The notes: generated from the sequence alone by a model not told the origin. A DNA stretch of 64,000 nucleotides from Streptomyces sp. Act143 (GCF_003143935.1 NZ_QFRX01000001.1:3865491-3929490), one strand, 5' to 3'. Counted from the stretch's first letter, positions 31,660-40,671 are shown. Numbers and translations: made by a program.

Positions 31660-32886
31660 ATGGACGCCTTCGACGCGGGAGCGGGCGGCAGCCTCCTGCG
31701 ACAGCCCAGGGCGGTCTGGGCCACGGCCGGCGCCTCCGTCGTCGCCTTCATGGGCATCGGACTCGTCGACCCGATCCTGCCGTCCATCGCCCAGGGCCTG
31801 GACGCCACCGCGAGCCAGGTGTCGCTGCTCTTCACCTCGTACTTCCTGATCACCGCGTTCGCGATGCTGGTCACCGGCTGGGTCTCCAGCCGTATCGGCG
31901 GCCGCAAGACCCTGCTGCTCGGCCTCGCCTTCGTGGTCGTCTTCGCCGGCCTCGCCGGGACGTCGGACTCGGTCGCCGAACTCGTCGGCTTCCGCGCGGG
32001 CTGGGGCCTCGGCAACGCGCTCTTCGTCTCGACGGCCCTCGCGGTCATCGTCGGCGCGGCGGCGGGAGGGAGCGCCGCGGCGATCCTGCTGTACGAGTCC
32101 GCGCTCGGCCTCGGCATGGCGTGCGGCCCGCTGCTGGGCGCCCTGCTCGGCGACGCGAGCTGGCGCTACCCGTTCTTCGGCACGGCCTTCCTGATGGCGG
32201 TCGGCTTCCTGTGCATCACGGTGTTCCTGAAGGAGCAGCCCAGGCCGGCCCGCCGGACCTCGCTGCTCGACCCGGTCAGGGCGCTCGGCCACGGCGGTCT
32301 CGCGTCCGCCGCCGCCTCGGCGTTCTTCTACAACTACACGTTCTTCACCGTGCTGGCCTTCACCCCGTTCGTGCTGGACATGACCCCGTACAAGTCGGGG
32401 GCCGTGTTCTTCGCCTGGGGTGTGCTGCTCGCGGTGTTCTCGGTGATCGTGGCGCCGCGGCTGCAGGAGCGGTTCGGTTCGCTGCGGGTACTGGGCGGCT
32501 CGCTGGTGCTGCTCGCGGCGGACGTGCTCGTCCTCGGCTACGGCAACCACACCACCGCGATCGTCTGCACGGTCCTGTCCGGCGCCTTCATCGGCGTGAA
32601 CAACACCGTCTACACGGAGCTGGCCCTCGGCGTCTCGGACGCGCCGCGCCCGGTCGCCAGCGCGGGATACAACTTCGTACGGTGGTTCGCGGCCGCCGCG
32701 GCGCCCTACTTCGCGCCGAAGATCGAGGAGTGGACCGACATCCACATCCCGTTCGTGGTGGCGGCGGTCACCGCGCTCGTGGGCGCGCTCGTGGTCGTCG
32801 TACGGCGGAAGGCGCTCACTCGGGAAGCGGCGGAGCTGGAGTCGCGGCACGCCACAGAGGACGGTGTGGCCGTCTTCGCCAACTGA
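31660..32886 (+). CDS. MFS drug/metabolite exporter
   Basis: This 408-residue major-facilitator protein has about 12 hydrophobic helices. The A-loop motif between helices 2 and 3 reads GWVSSRIGGRKTLLLGL, a standard MFS signature. Size and layout fit proton-driven drug exporters of the DHA1 class. The ATG follows AAAGGGAG by about 6 nt. Substrate unknown; no linked regulator is present. Confidence 0.88.
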   Translation: MDAFDAGAGGSLLRQPRAVWATAGASVVAFMGIGLVDPILPSIAQGLDATASQVSLLFTSYFLITAFAMLVTGWVSSRIGGRKTLLLGLAFVVVFAGLAGTSDSVAELVGFRAGWGLGNALFVSTALAVIVGAAAGGSAAAILLYESALGLGMACGPLLGALLGDASWRYPFFGTAFLMAVGFLCITVFLKEQPRPARRTSLLDPVRALGHGGLASAAASAFFYNYTFFTVLAFTPFVLDMTPYKSGAVFFAWGVLLAVFSVIVAPRLQERFGSLRVLGGSLVLLAADVLVLGYGNHTTAIVCTVLSGAFIGVNNTVYTELALGVSDAPRPVASAGYNFVRWFAAAAAPYFAPKIEEWTDIHIPFVVAAVTALVGALVVVVRRKALTREAAELESRHATEDGVAVFAN

Positions 32887-32916
32887 CGTGCCGCGGGCAG
32901 CACTTGGTGAGGTTGC

Positions 32917-33501
32917 TCACTCCAGCGGGACGGACTTCCGGGACGGGTCCCTGAGGTCCGTCCCGTGCGTCAGCCAGCGCTCCTGGAGGGCCTGGGCGCC
33001 GTGCACCCGCTTCCAGGCGGCCTCGTTCGGGGTCATGGGGAGCAGGGGGAGGAACTGGACCGGGTCCATGGGCGCGTCGAGCTCCAGGTCCTCGACCAGG
33101 CCGCCCGGTTCGGCCACCAGGACCGAGGTGAAGGGGGCGCCGGGCCACAGCGGCCCGCCCACGTCGAGGGACGCGCCGGGGGCCACGATCACGCCCTCGA
33201 CCTGCGGGGACGCGGCGAGAACGGCGAGCGCGCGGAGCGCCTTGTCGGTGTCGGCGAGCCCGGCACGGACCGAGAGGACCAGCTCCGCGCGGGGGCCCTT
33301 GACCGGGTCGGCGAGCATCGCGGTGGGGTCGCCCATCGGCGCCGCGGACATGCCGAGCGTGGCGTAGCGGACGATGTCGCCCTCGTGGAAGCGGAGCACC
33401 TCGATGCGGTCCGTGCCCAGGAAGGTGACCGCCGCGCGGGCGTCCGGCTCGCCCAGCGCGGTGCGCAACCGGGCCTCGACCAGAGGAAGAACATCAGCCA
33501 T
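32917..33501 (-). CDS. Suppressor-of-fused (SUFU) domain protein
   Basis: This 194-residue protein matches bacterial SUFU-domain proteins: YATLGMSAAPM, ELVLSVRAGL and FLPLLPMTPNEAAWKR are typical blocks. Bacterial members are small soluble proteins, some acting as immunity or stress proteins; this one has no toxin partner beside it. The ATG at 33501 begins MADVLPLVEARL; a longer frame upstream lacks similarity and a ribosome site. Confidence 0.8.
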   Translation of the reverse strand: MADVLPLVEARLRTALGEPDARAAVTFLGTDRIEVLRFHEGDIVRYATLGMSAAPMGDPTAMLADPVKGPRAELVLSVRAGLADTDKALRALAVLAASPQVEGVIVAPGASLDVGGPLWPGAPFTSVLVAEPGGLVEDLELDAPMDPVQFLPLLPMTPNEAAWKRVHGAQALQERWLTHGTDLRDPSRKSVPLE

Positions 33502-33630
33502 GTCGCGAGCATAGAACTCGTCAGTACCGGGCAAAGCAGCGCCTTGACACTTCAGTCGGCTGATACTCTTGCCCGGTCGTTCGGGGCAGCACGCAGAAGC
33601 GTAGCGGTCGAGTCCCGACGCCATGGAAAT

Positions 33631-33680
33631 CCCCTGCGGGGGAACTCCCCTACGGGGAATGGACGTCCCTTACGAGGGAC
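33631..33680 (+). ncRNA. Three tandem UNCG-loop hairpins (possible structured RNA)
   Basis: CCCC-TGCG-GGGG (33631-33642), CCC-TACG-GGG (33648-33657) and GTCCCT-TACG-AGGGAC (33665-33680) follow each other closely. All three have UNCG-type tetraloops, the most stable RNA loops, which is unlikely by chance. They precede a ribosome-binding site by a few nt. Confidence 0.45.
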
Positions 33681-33703
33681 CGGCCGGAGGAGGTGGGGCT
33701 GTC

Positions 33704-33751
33704 ATGGATCGAAGTCACCCGTGCAGTACCACTCGTTCTTCCGCCCGCTGA
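33704..33751 (+). CDS. Possible 15-residue leader peptide upstream of corA
   Basis: An ATG 10 nt after GGAGGAGG opens a 15-codon frame (MDRSHPCSTTRSSAR) ending in TGA. The strong ribosome site is the main support. It might couple translation to the state of the corA leader; this is speculative. Confidence 0.35.
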   Translation: MDRSHPCSTTRSSAR

Positions 33752-34058
33752 TGTAGCTGATCGATGTAGCTGATCCGGATTTCCGGCTGATCGCCGCCTC
33801 TCTTCACGCTCGCGTCTTCATCGGAAGAGCACTTCGTCTAGATCTGCCTGATCTATCTGATCTGTCTGATTCGAATCAGCATCTGAATCAGCAACGAAGC
33901 CTGCCACCGCAATGGTGCGGTGCTCCCCGCTTTGTGGACGTGCCAAACATCCTTCCCCTGCCTTAAGGGCGGGAGACACCCGTTGTTCGGACGTCCCCAT
34001 TCCGGGCAGTTCCACCCGTTGAAGCGGCCTTTCGTTGCCTGTCGCGAAGGAGCCTGCC

Positions 34059-35186
34059 ATGTCGATGATCCGCGACCTGCGCGCCGTGGTCCGCCCGTCC
34101 CGCCCCTCGCTCCGCAAGGGCGTGCGGATGGACAGCGGGGCGTACGACACCACCCGCGACCCCGGTACCCCCTCGGCCGTCGTCGACTGTGCCGTCTACC
34201 GCGACGGCGCCCGCGTCGAGACGCCGACACCGCTGACGCCGCACGAGGCGATGCGACAGGTGCGGCGCGACGGAGGCTTCGTCTGGATCGGCCTGCACGA
34301 GCCGACCGAGGCCGAATTCGCCGGGATCGCGAGCGAGTTCGGGCTGCACCCGCTGGCCGTCGAGGACGCCGTGCAGGCGCACCAGCGGCCCAAGCTGGAG
34401 CGCTACGACGACTCCCTGTTCACCGTCTTCAAGACCATCCACTACGTCGAGCACGACCGGCTCACCGCCAACAGCGAGGTCGTCGAGACCGGTGAGGTCA
34501 TGTGCTTCACCGGACGGGACTTCTTCATCACCGTCCGGCACGGCGGCCAGGGTTCGCTCAGGGCGCTGCGCCACCGCCTCCAGGACGACCCCGAGCTGCT
34601 CGCCAAGGGCCCCTCGGCGGTGCTGCACGCGATCGCCGACCACGTCGTCGACGGCTACATCGCGGTCGCCGACGCGGTGCAGGACGACATCGACGAGGTG
34701 GAGACGGACGTCTTCTCGCCGGGGCGCAAGGGTTCCCCGCGCGGTTCGGACGCCGGTCGGATCTACCAGCTCAAGCGCGAGGTGCTGGAGTTCAAGCGGG
34801 CGGTGTCGCCGCTGCTGCGGCCCATGCAGCTGCTGAGCGAGCGGCCGATGCGGCTGATCGACCCCGACATCCAGAAGTACTTCCGGGACGTCGCCGACCA
34901 CCTCGCCCGCGTCCAGGAGCAGGTCATCGGCTTCGACGAGCTCCTCAACTCGATCCTCCAGGCCAACCTCGCGCAGGCGTCCGTCGCGCAGAACGAGGAC
35001 ATGCGGAAGATCACCTCGTGGGCGGCCATCATCGCCGTACCGACGATGGTGTGCGGCGTGTACGGCATGAACTTCGACTACATGCCCGAGACGCACTGGA
35101 AGTACGGCTACCCCGTGATCATGATGATCACCGGTGTCATCTGTCTCGGCATCCACCGCACCCTGAAGCGCAACGGCTGGCTGTAA
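34059..35186 (+). CDS. corA: CorA-family magnesium/cobalt transporter
   Basis: This 375-residue CorA channel has a large cytoplasmic N-terminal domain, a long stalk helix, and two C-terminal transmembrane helices. The selectivity motif YGMNF sits at the end of the first helix (IIAVPTMVCGVYGMNFDY). It forms a pentamer moving Mg2+ into the cell. The ATG 34059 follows GAAGGAG by about 7 nt. The long leader upstream suggests post-transcriptional control. A separate MgtE-like protein is encoded 1.5 kb downstream. Confidence 0.93.
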   Translation: MSMIRDLRAVVRPSRPSLRKGVRMDSGAYDTTRDPGTPSAVVDCAVYRDGARVETPTPLTPHEAMRQVRRDGGFVWIGLHEPTEAEFAGIASEFGLHPLAVEDAVQAHQRPKLERYDDSLFTVFKTIHYVEHDRLTANSEVVETGEVMCFTGRDFFITVRHGGQGSLRALRHRLQDDPELLAKGPSAVLHAIADHVVDGYIAVADAVQDDIDEVETDVFSPGRKGSPRGSDAGRIYQLKREVLEFKRAVSPLLRPMQLLSERPMRLIDPDIQKYFRDVADHLARVQEQVIGFDELLNSILQANLAQASVAQNEDMRKITSWAAIIAVPTMVCGVYGMNFDYMPETHWKYGYPVIMMITGVICLGIHRTLKRNGWL

Positions 35187-35219
35187 GGGCCCTTCACCAT
35201 GCCTCGATAGGCTGCCCCC

Positions 35220-35732
35220 ATGACAAGCGAGCTGCTCGACCAGGCCCTCGTCGAGGAGGCCACGAAGAAGTCCGGCCTCATCTGGGTCAGGGGTCCCGAG
35301 GGGCCCGCCCGGGCGCTGTGGCACGTGTGGCACGAGGGTGCCGCGTGCCTGGTCGGCGACGGGCCGGGCGAGCAGCCGCTGCCGGGGCTGGCGGACGGCG
35401 GTTCGGCCGAGGTGACGGTCCGCAGCAAGGACAAGGGCGGACGGCTGGTCTCCTGGACCGCGAAGGTCGTGGAGCTGTCGTCCGGGTCGGAGGCGTGGGA
35501 GGCGGCGGTCGCCGAGCTCAAGGGCAAGCGGCTCAACGCGCCCGACGGGGAGGCGATGCCGGAGCGCTGGGCGCGGGAGTGCCGGGTGCTGCGTCTCGAA
35601 CCCACCGGGGCGACCGCCGCGCTGCCCGACGGCGACCTGGCCGCGGCGCCGGTGCCGACGTCCGCGACGACCCGTCGGCCGATCCCGGCGGGACTGCCGA
35701 AGCTGCTGCTGAAGCGGCGCCGGCGGAAGTAG
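35220..35732 (+). CDS. Conserved hypothetical protein, 170 residues
   Basis: This soluble protein has the block SGLIWVRGPEGPARALWHVWHEGAACLVGDGPGEQ at its N-terminus (quoted in parts: SGLIWVRGPEG, ARALWHVWHEG), suggesting a small beta-barrel domain, and a basic C-terminus ending LLLKRRRRK. I do not recognise the family with certainty; a flavin-binding split-barrel-like fold is possible. It starts 33 nt after corA and may share its transcript. Its stop abuts the stop of the converging lipoprotein gene. Confidence 0.7.
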   Translation: MTSELLDQALVEEATKKSGLIWVRGPEGPARALWHVWHEGAACLVGDGPGEQPLPGLADGGSAEVTVRSKDKGGRLVSWTAKVVELSSGSEAWEAAVAELKGKRLNAPDGEAMPERWARECRVLRLEPTGATAALPDGDLAAAPVPTSATTRRPIPAGLPKLLLKRRRRK

Positions 35733-36488
35733 TCAGGACGTCGGGAGCTGCTTGCCGTAGTCCACGGTCTCGCCCTTCGCCGGGGCCCGGAGCTCGAAGG
35801 GCTTGCCCCAGCCGGAGAACGTCAGCGTGCCCGCGCCGCCCGCGCGTTCCAGGCGGAGCGGGTACGGCTTGCCCTCCAGGGAGACGTCCAGGGTGCCGCC
35901 GGAGCCGTCGTCGCCGGTGATGCGGATGGTGCGGGTGCCGGACTGCTCGTGGTGGCCGTCGGTGGCGAGGTCGCCGTGGAGCGTCAGCAGACCGGACAGC
36001 AGGACGTCCTTGTCGGTGAAGCCGCTGAACTTCTTGTACGACGGGTCGCCCTGAGGCACCTTCACGAACTTGCCGTCGAGCTTGTCGGCGGCGGCCGTGT
36101 CCGAGCCCTTGTCGTCGCCCTCGCCGTCCTCGTGGCTCCAGAAGCCCGCGTCGGCCTTGAGGAAGAGCTTCTCCCCGATCCGCAGCAGCTGGAAGGTGGC
36201 GCCCTCGGCGGTGACCGAGCCGGTACCGCCGTCCGCCTTGAGACGCATGTCGAGTTTGTAAGTGCGCCCACTGGTAACCACGGTTCCGGAGAGACGCACC
36301 GCGTCCGCGGTCTCGGCGGCGGCCCGGGTCTTCGTCTGGATCTGGTCGGCCGGCAGCTTGCCGACGCCGTTGGTGCCCGCGTCGGGGTCGTCACTGCACC
36401 CCGTCAGGACCGTTCCCGTCACGACCAGGGCGCACACCGCGCCCCTCAGTCCCGTCCGGCGGGTACGGACCTGGGGAATCGCAGTCAC
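35733..36488 (-). CDS. LppX/LprAFG-like lipoprotein
   Basis: This 251-residue lipoprotein has a basic N-terminus, a hydrophobic signal and lipobox LTGC. The mature part has alternating beta-rich segments (VRLSGTVVTSGRTYKLDMRL, GEKLFLKADAGFW) as in the LppX/LprG fold, whose mycobacterial members carry lipids across the envelope. No lipid ligand can be inferred. No terminator separates it from the converging gene; the two stops are adjacent. Confidence 0.8.
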   Translation of the reverse strand: MTAIPQVRTRRTGLRGAVCALVVTGTVLTGCSDDPDAGTNGVGKLPADQIQTKTRAAAETADAVRLSGTVVTSGRTYKLDMRLKADGGTGSVTAEGATFQLLRIGEKLFLKADAGFWSHEDGEGDDKGSDTAAADKLDGKFVKVPQGDPSYKKFSGFTDKDVLLSGLLTLHGDLATDGHHEQSGTRTIRITGDDGSGGTLDVSLEGKPYPLRLERAGGAGTLTFSGWGKPFELRAPAKGETVDYGKQLPTS

Positions 36489-36663
36489 AGGTGGGGCGCC
36501 TTTCCGACGAGGTGTCCATCAAGCGGCGTACGGCAGAGTACCGGGGCCCCGCGGGCCGGGCGGAGCCAGTCCGTCCGGACCCCTCACCAGGGCGTACCGG
36601 ATGGGGACGGGCTAGCCTGAAGCCGACCCGGGCGGGCAATCGGCACGAACAGGAGGCGCAGGG

Positions 36664-37956
36664 ATGGCAGGGGGTGTGCCCAGGATCTTCGTCTCGCACC
36701 TCTCCGGAGTCGCCGTCTTCGACCCGAACGGCGACCAGGTGGGGCGCGTGCGCGATCTCGTCGTCATGCTGCGGGTCGGGCGCAGACCGCCGCGGCTGCT
36801 CGGCCTGGTCGTCGAACTCTCCACCCGGCGCCGCATCTTCCTGCCCATGACCAGGGTGACCAGCATCGAGTCCGGCCAGGTCATCACCACCGGCGTGCTC
36901 AACGTCCGCCGCTTCGAGCAACGGCCCACCGAGCGCCTGGTCTTCGGGGAGCTCCTGGACCGGCGCGTCACGCTGGTCGAGGCCGGCGAGGAGGTCACCG
37001 TCCTGGACGTCTCCGTGCAGCACCTCCCGGCCCGCCGGGACTGGGAGATCGACCGCGTGTTCGTGCGCAAGGGGAAGGGCGGCGCCTTCCGGCGGTCCAG
37101 GGGCGAGACGCTGACCGTCGAGTGGTCCGCCGTCACCGGCTTCTCCCTGGAGGAGCACGGACAGGGCGCCGAGAGCCTGCTGGCCACCTTCGAGCAGCTG
37201 CGCCCTGCCGACCTCGCCAACGTCCTGCACCACCTCTCCCCCAAGCGCCGCGCCGAGGTCGCCGCCGCCCTCGACGACGACCGCCTGGCCGACGTGCTCG
37301 AAGAGCTCCCGGAGGACGACCAGATCGAGATCCTCGGCAAGCTGAAGGAGGAGCGGGCGGCCGACGTGCTGGAGGCCATGGACCCGGACGACGCGGCCGA
37401 CCTGCTGAGCGAGTTGCCCACGGAGGACCAGGAGCGGCTGCTGAGCCTGATGCAGCCGTCCGACGCGGCCGACATGCGGCGCCTGATGTCGTACGAGGAG
37501 CACACCGCGGGCGGTCTGATGACGACCGAGCCGATCGTGCTGCGGCCCGACGCCACCGTCGCCGACGCCCTCGCCCGGGTCCGCAACGCCGACCTCTCCC
37601 CCGCCCTCGCCGCCCAGGTCTACGTGTGCCGCCCGCCCGACGAGACACCGACCGGCAAGTACCTGGGCACGGTCCACTTCCAGCGGCTGCTGCGCGATCC
37701 GCCGTACACCCTGGTCAGCGCGATCATCGACGACGACCTCCAGCCGCTGGACCCGGACGCCGCGCTGCCGGTGGTCGCCGGGTTCTTCGCCACGTACGAC
37801 ATGGTCGCGGCGCCCGTGGTGGACGAGGCGGGGTCGCTGCTGGGGGCGGTGACGGTGGACGACGTGCTGGACCACATGCTGCCGGAGGACTGGCGGGAGA
37901 CGGAGTTCCATCTGGACGAGGGTCATGAGGGCGAGGTGGCCCCGCATGCCTCCTGA
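36664..37956 (+). CDS. Soluble MgtE N-domain/CBS protein with PRC-barrel-like N-terminus
   Basis: This 430-residue protein has two PRC-barrel-like segments (about 1-160), then an MgtE N-terminal superhelical domain rich in acidic LxDLPxDDQ-type repeats (about 165-280), then a pair of CBS motifs (about 280-415). It lacks the transmembrane channel of MgtE. In full MgtE these two domains sense Mg2+ and gate the pore, so this may be a free-standing Mg2+ or nucleotide sensor. Its stop overlaps the start of a DUF1003 membrane protein, indicating coupled expression. Confidence 0.87.
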   Translation: MAGGVPRIFVSHLSGVAVFDPNGDQVGRVRDLVVMLRVGRRPPRLLGLVVELSTRRRIFLPMTRVTSIESGQVITTGVLNVRRFEQRPTERLVFGELLDRRVTLVEAGEEVTVLDVSVQHLPARRDWEIDRVFVRKGKGGAFRRSRGETLTVEWSAVTGFSLEEHGQGAESLLATFEQLRPADLANVLHHLSPKRRAEVAAALDDDRLADVLEELPEDDQIEILGKLKEERAADVLEAMDPDDAADLLSELPTEDQERLLSLMQPSDAADMRRLMSYEEHTAGGLMTTEPIVLRPDATVADALARVRNADLSPALAAQVYVCRPPDETPTGKYLGTVHFQRLLRDPPYTLVSAIIDDDLQPLDPDAALPVVAGFFATYDMVAAPVVDEAGSLLGAVTVDDVLDHMLPEDWRETEFHLDEGHEGEVAPHAS

Positions 37957-38530
37957 GCGCGAGACCGTCCGCGACCGCGCCCCCAGCGGCGCCACGGCCA
38001 CCACCCGCCCGCGCATCCGCCTCGACCAGCCCCGGGCGCCCCGGCGCCGACTGCTGCCCGAATGGGACCCGGAGGCCTTCGGACGGCTGTCGGAGCGCAT
38101 CGCGCGGTTCCTCGGCACCGGCCGGTTCATCGTCTGGATGACGGTCGTCATCATCGCGTGGGTGCTGTGGAACGTCTTCGCACCCCGCGACCTGCGCTTC
38201 GACAACTACCCCTTCATCTTCCTGACCCTGATGCTGTCCCTCCAGGCCTCCTACGCCGCCCCGCTGATCCTGCTCGCGCAGAACCGGCAGGACGACCGCG
38301 ACCGCGTCAACCTCGAACAGGACCGCAAGCAGAACGAGCGGTCCATCGCCGACACCGAGTACCTGACCCGCGAGATCGCCGCCCTGCGCATCGGCCTGGG
38401 CGAGGTCGCCACCCGCGACTGGATCCGCTCCGAACTCCAGGACCTGATGAAGGAGCTGGAGGAGAGACAGGACGGGCACGGTGTATTCCCGGCAGAACGG
38501 TCAGCGGGACGTGACGCAGACGACCGCTGA
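37946..38530 (+). CDS. DUF1003 membrane protein
   Basis: This 194-residue protein begins at ATG 37946, overlapping the previous gene by 11 nt. After a basic N-terminal segment come two hydrophobic helices (FIVWMTVVIIAWVLWNVF and YPFIFLTLMLSLQASYAAPLIL in parts) and the DUF1003 hallmark LLAQNRQDDRDR, then a charged helical C-terminus. DUF1003 proteins are of unknown function. Coupling to the MgtE-domain protein suggests the two work together at the membrane. Confidence 0.85.
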   Translation: MPPERETVRDRAPSGATATTRPRIRLDQPRAPRRRLLPEWDPEAFGRLSERIARFLGTGRFIVWMTVVIIAWVLWNVFAPRDLRFDNYPFIFLTLMLSLQASYAAPLILLAQNRQDDRDRVNLEQDRKQNERSIADTEYLTREIAALRIGLGEVATRDWIRSELQDLMKELEERQDGHGVFPAERSAGRDADDR

Positions 38531-38572
38531 GGGCTTTCCAGGGCCCCCGTGTTCAGCCGTACCATCGTCCTT

Positions 38573-39706
38573 ATGGCTAGCGAAGACGCGGTGCGCGAGG
38601 CACTGGCGACGGTGAACGACCCCGAGATCAACCGGCCCATCACGGAGCTCGGGATGGTCAAGTCGGTGGAGATCGGCGCGGACGGAGCCGTCGCGGTCAC
38701 CGTCTATCTGACGGTCTCCGGCTGCCCGATGCGCGAGACGATCACGCAACGCGTGACGGACGCCGTCTCGGCCGTCGAGGGCGTCACCCGCGTCGACGTC
38801 ACGCTGGACGTGATGAGCGACGAGCAGCGCAAGGAGCTGGCGACGGCCCTGCGCGGCGGCCAGACCGAGCGCGAGGTCCCCTTCGCCAAGCCCGGCTCGC
38901 TCACGCGCGTGTACGCGGTCGCCTCCGGCAAGGGCGGCGTCGGCAAGTCCTCGGTGACGGTGAACCTGGCGGCGGCCATGGCGGCCGACGGTCTGAAGGT
39001 CGGTGTCGTCGACGCCGACATCTACGGCCACTCCGTGCCGCGCATGCTGGGCGCCGACGGGCGTCCCACCCAGGTCGAGAACATGATCATGCCGCCGTCG
39101 GCGAACGGCGTGAAGGTCATCTCCATCGGCATGTTCACCCCGGGCAACGCCCCGGTGGTGTGGCGCGGCCCGATGCTGCACCGCGCGCTCCAGCAGTTCC
39201 TCGCGGACGTCTACTGGGGCGACCTGGACGTCCTCCTCCTGGACCTCCCGCCGGGCACCGGTGACATCGCGATCTCGGTGGCCCAGCTGGTGCCGAACGC
39301 CGAGATCCTCGTCGTGACGACCCCGCAGCAGGCGGCGGCCGAGGTGGCCGAGCGCGCGGGTTCCATCGCGGTCCAGACGCACCAGAAGATCGTGGGCGTC
39401 GTGGAGAACATGTCGGGTCTGCCCTGCCCGCACTGCGACGAGATGGTCGACGTCTTCGGCACGGGCGGCGGCCAGACGGTCGCCGACGGCCTGACCCGCA
39501 CCACCGGCGCCACGGTCCCGGTCCTCGGCGCCATCCCGATCGACGTCCGCCTGCGCGAGGGCGGCGACGAGGGCAAGCCGGTCGTCCTCACCGACCCCGA
39601 CTCCCCGGCGGGCAAGGCCCTGCGCGACATCGCGGGCAAGCTCGGCGGCCGCCAGCGCGGCCTCGCGGGCCTGTCGCTGGGCATCACCCCGCGGAACAAG
39701 TTCTAG
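38573..39706 (+). CDS. mrp: Mrp/NBP35-type iron-sulfur carrier ATPase (ApbC)
   Basis: This 377-residue protein has an N-terminal DUF59/MIP18 domain (about 1-95), a deviant Walker A SGKGGVGKSS near residue 120, and CPHC in the C-terminal half, which binds the transferable Fe-S cluster at the dimer interface. It delivers Fe-S clusters to apoproteins. The ATG at 38573 has no clear Shine-Dalgarno, but a TACCAT lies about 7 nt upstream, so the mRNA may be leaderless. A very strong terminator follows. Confidence 0.92.
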   Translation: MASEDAVREALATVNDPEINRPITELGMVKSVEIGADGAVAVTVYLTVSGCPMRETITQRVTDAVSAVEGVTRVDVTLDVMSDEQRKELATALRGGQTEREVPFAKPGSLTRVYAVASGKGGVGKSSVTVNLAAAMAADGLKVGVVDADIYGHSVPRMLGADGRPTQVENMIMPPSANGVKVISIGMFTPGNAPVVWRGPMLHRALQQFLADVYWGDLDVLLLDLPPGTGDIAISVAQLVPNAEILVVTTPQQAAAEVAERAGSIAVQTHQKIVGVVENMSGLPCPHCDEMVDVFGTGGGQTVADGLTRTTGATVPVLGAIPIDVRLREGGDEGKPVVLTDPDSPAGKALRDIAGKLGGRQRGLAGLSLGITPRNKF

Positions 39707-39713
39707 CCGCCGC

Positions 39714-39760
39714 TACGACGACGGGGCGCCCTCCCGGCCGGAGGGCGCCCCGTCGTCGTA
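39714..39760. terminator. Strong bidirectional terminator after mrp
   Basis: A perfect 21-bp stem around a 5-nt loop (left arm 39714-39734, right arm 39740-39760). It sits between mrp and the converging minus-strand gene. Confidence 0.95.
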
Positions 39761-39763
39761 CCG

Positions 39764-40420
39764 CTATGCGTACTCGCCGATGTCCTTGATCATGGCGAAG
39801 CCGAGCCCGTACGCGCTCATGCCTCTTCCGTACGCCCCCAGGTGCACGCCCTCCGGGGTCGACCCGGCCAGCACCCAGCCGAACTCGGACTCGCGGTAGT
39901 GGAAGGACGTCGGCACCCCGTCCACGGGGAGCGACAGCGTCGACCAGTCGGGGCCGTCGAGGTCGTCGGCCAGCGCCCACGCCGTCTCGGTCTGCTGGTC
40001 CAGCCAGTCGTCGCGCAGGGAGTGGTCCATCGAGCCGGGCCAGGTGAAGGACAGCAGCCCCACACCGGCGAGCCAGGCCGCCGAGGAGACCGACGTGGCC
40101 TCCAGCAGGCCCGTGCCGTCGGCGCTGCGCCGGGACGGGTTCGCCGCGACGGTGACCACCACCGCGAACTTCTCCTTGTCCTCCGAGGCCTCGTTGCGCA
40201 CGGAGGGCTCGTCACCGTGCCCGATCGAACCGTGCTCGACGGCACCGTCGGCCGCCGTTCCGACCTGCATCAGCCACCGCGGCCCCGTGAAGGCCTCGTC
40301 GAGGCCGTACCACGGGAAGGGCGCCTGCAGGTAGCCGTCGACCGTGCGCCGGGCGGAGGGGACCTGCTGTCCGCCCTCCGTGGCCGGCGCCTGCGCGACT
40401 GCCTGACTCGTCGTCTCCAT
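39764..40420 (-). CDS. Conserved hypothetical protein, 218 residues
   Basis: This soluble protein starts METTSQAVAQAP. The core (PFPWYGLDEAFTGPRWLMQ, LSFTWPGSMDHSLRDDW, HYRESEFGWVLAGSTPEG) is aromatic-rich, and it ends with GYGLGFAMIKD-like sequence. I do not recognise the family. The position just before the mrp terminator and after tatB is similar in other Streptomyces, as far as I recall. Confidence 0.7.
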   Translation of the reverse strand: METTSQAVAQAPATEGGQQVPSARRTVDGYLQAPFPWYGLDEAFTGPRWLMQVGTAADGAVEHGSIGHGDEPSVRNEASEDKEKFAVVVTVAANPSRRSADGTGLLEATSVSSAAWLAGVGLLSFTWPGSMDHSLRDDWLDQQTETAWALADDLDGPDWSTLSLPVDGVPTSFHYRESEFGWVLAGSTPEGVHLGAYGRGMSAYGLGFAMIKDIGEYA

Positions 40421-40621
40421 GTGCCCGGACGCCTCCTCGTTCCTCGTCGAACCGGAACGGCCCGCCCCCCTTCGGGCGACTCGTCCGGTCCGCACAACAA
40501 CTCGGCAGCATAGCCACCCCTCCGGGACCAGCAGCGAAACCGCCCGGCACGCGGGGCGTCCGGGCGTCGGGTTCAGGCCGGGCGGGGCCGGACAGGCGTA
40601 TGAAACGCGTCACACATGACA

Positions 40622-40648
40622 GAGCCGCACATCGCTGATGTGCGGCTC
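40622..40648 (-). terminator. Terminator after tatB
   Basis: GAGCCGCACATC and its complement form a 12-bp stem with a 3-nt loop, 24 nt beyond the tatB stop. Confidence 0.82.
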
Positions 40649-40671
40649 CGGGAGGTACGGGGTGGCGTCGC

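Larger units (their letters stand above)
33502..34058. promoter_or_regulatory. 557-bp gap: structured leader region of corA
   Basis: The gap holds, in order, a TTGACA at 33544-33549 without a well-spaced -10; three tandem UNCG-type hairpins (33631-33680); a Shine-Dalgarno and a 15-codon frame (33704-33751); a cluster of CTGATC/CTGATG direct repeats (33738-33865); and a perfect 14-bp palindrome CTGATTCGAATCAG (33866-33879). Another 180 nt lead to corA. I do not see the conserved core of the ykoK (M-box) magnesium riboswitch. Confidence 0.5.

Noticed and set aside
33544-33569. Sigma-70-type promoter TTGACA...TACTCT before the corA leader
   Set aside because: The spacing is only 14 nt, too short for a standard promoter.
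33840-34058. ykoK/M-box magnesium riboswitch before corA
   Set aside because: The conserved TTAGGTGAGGCTCC core and its partner were not found.
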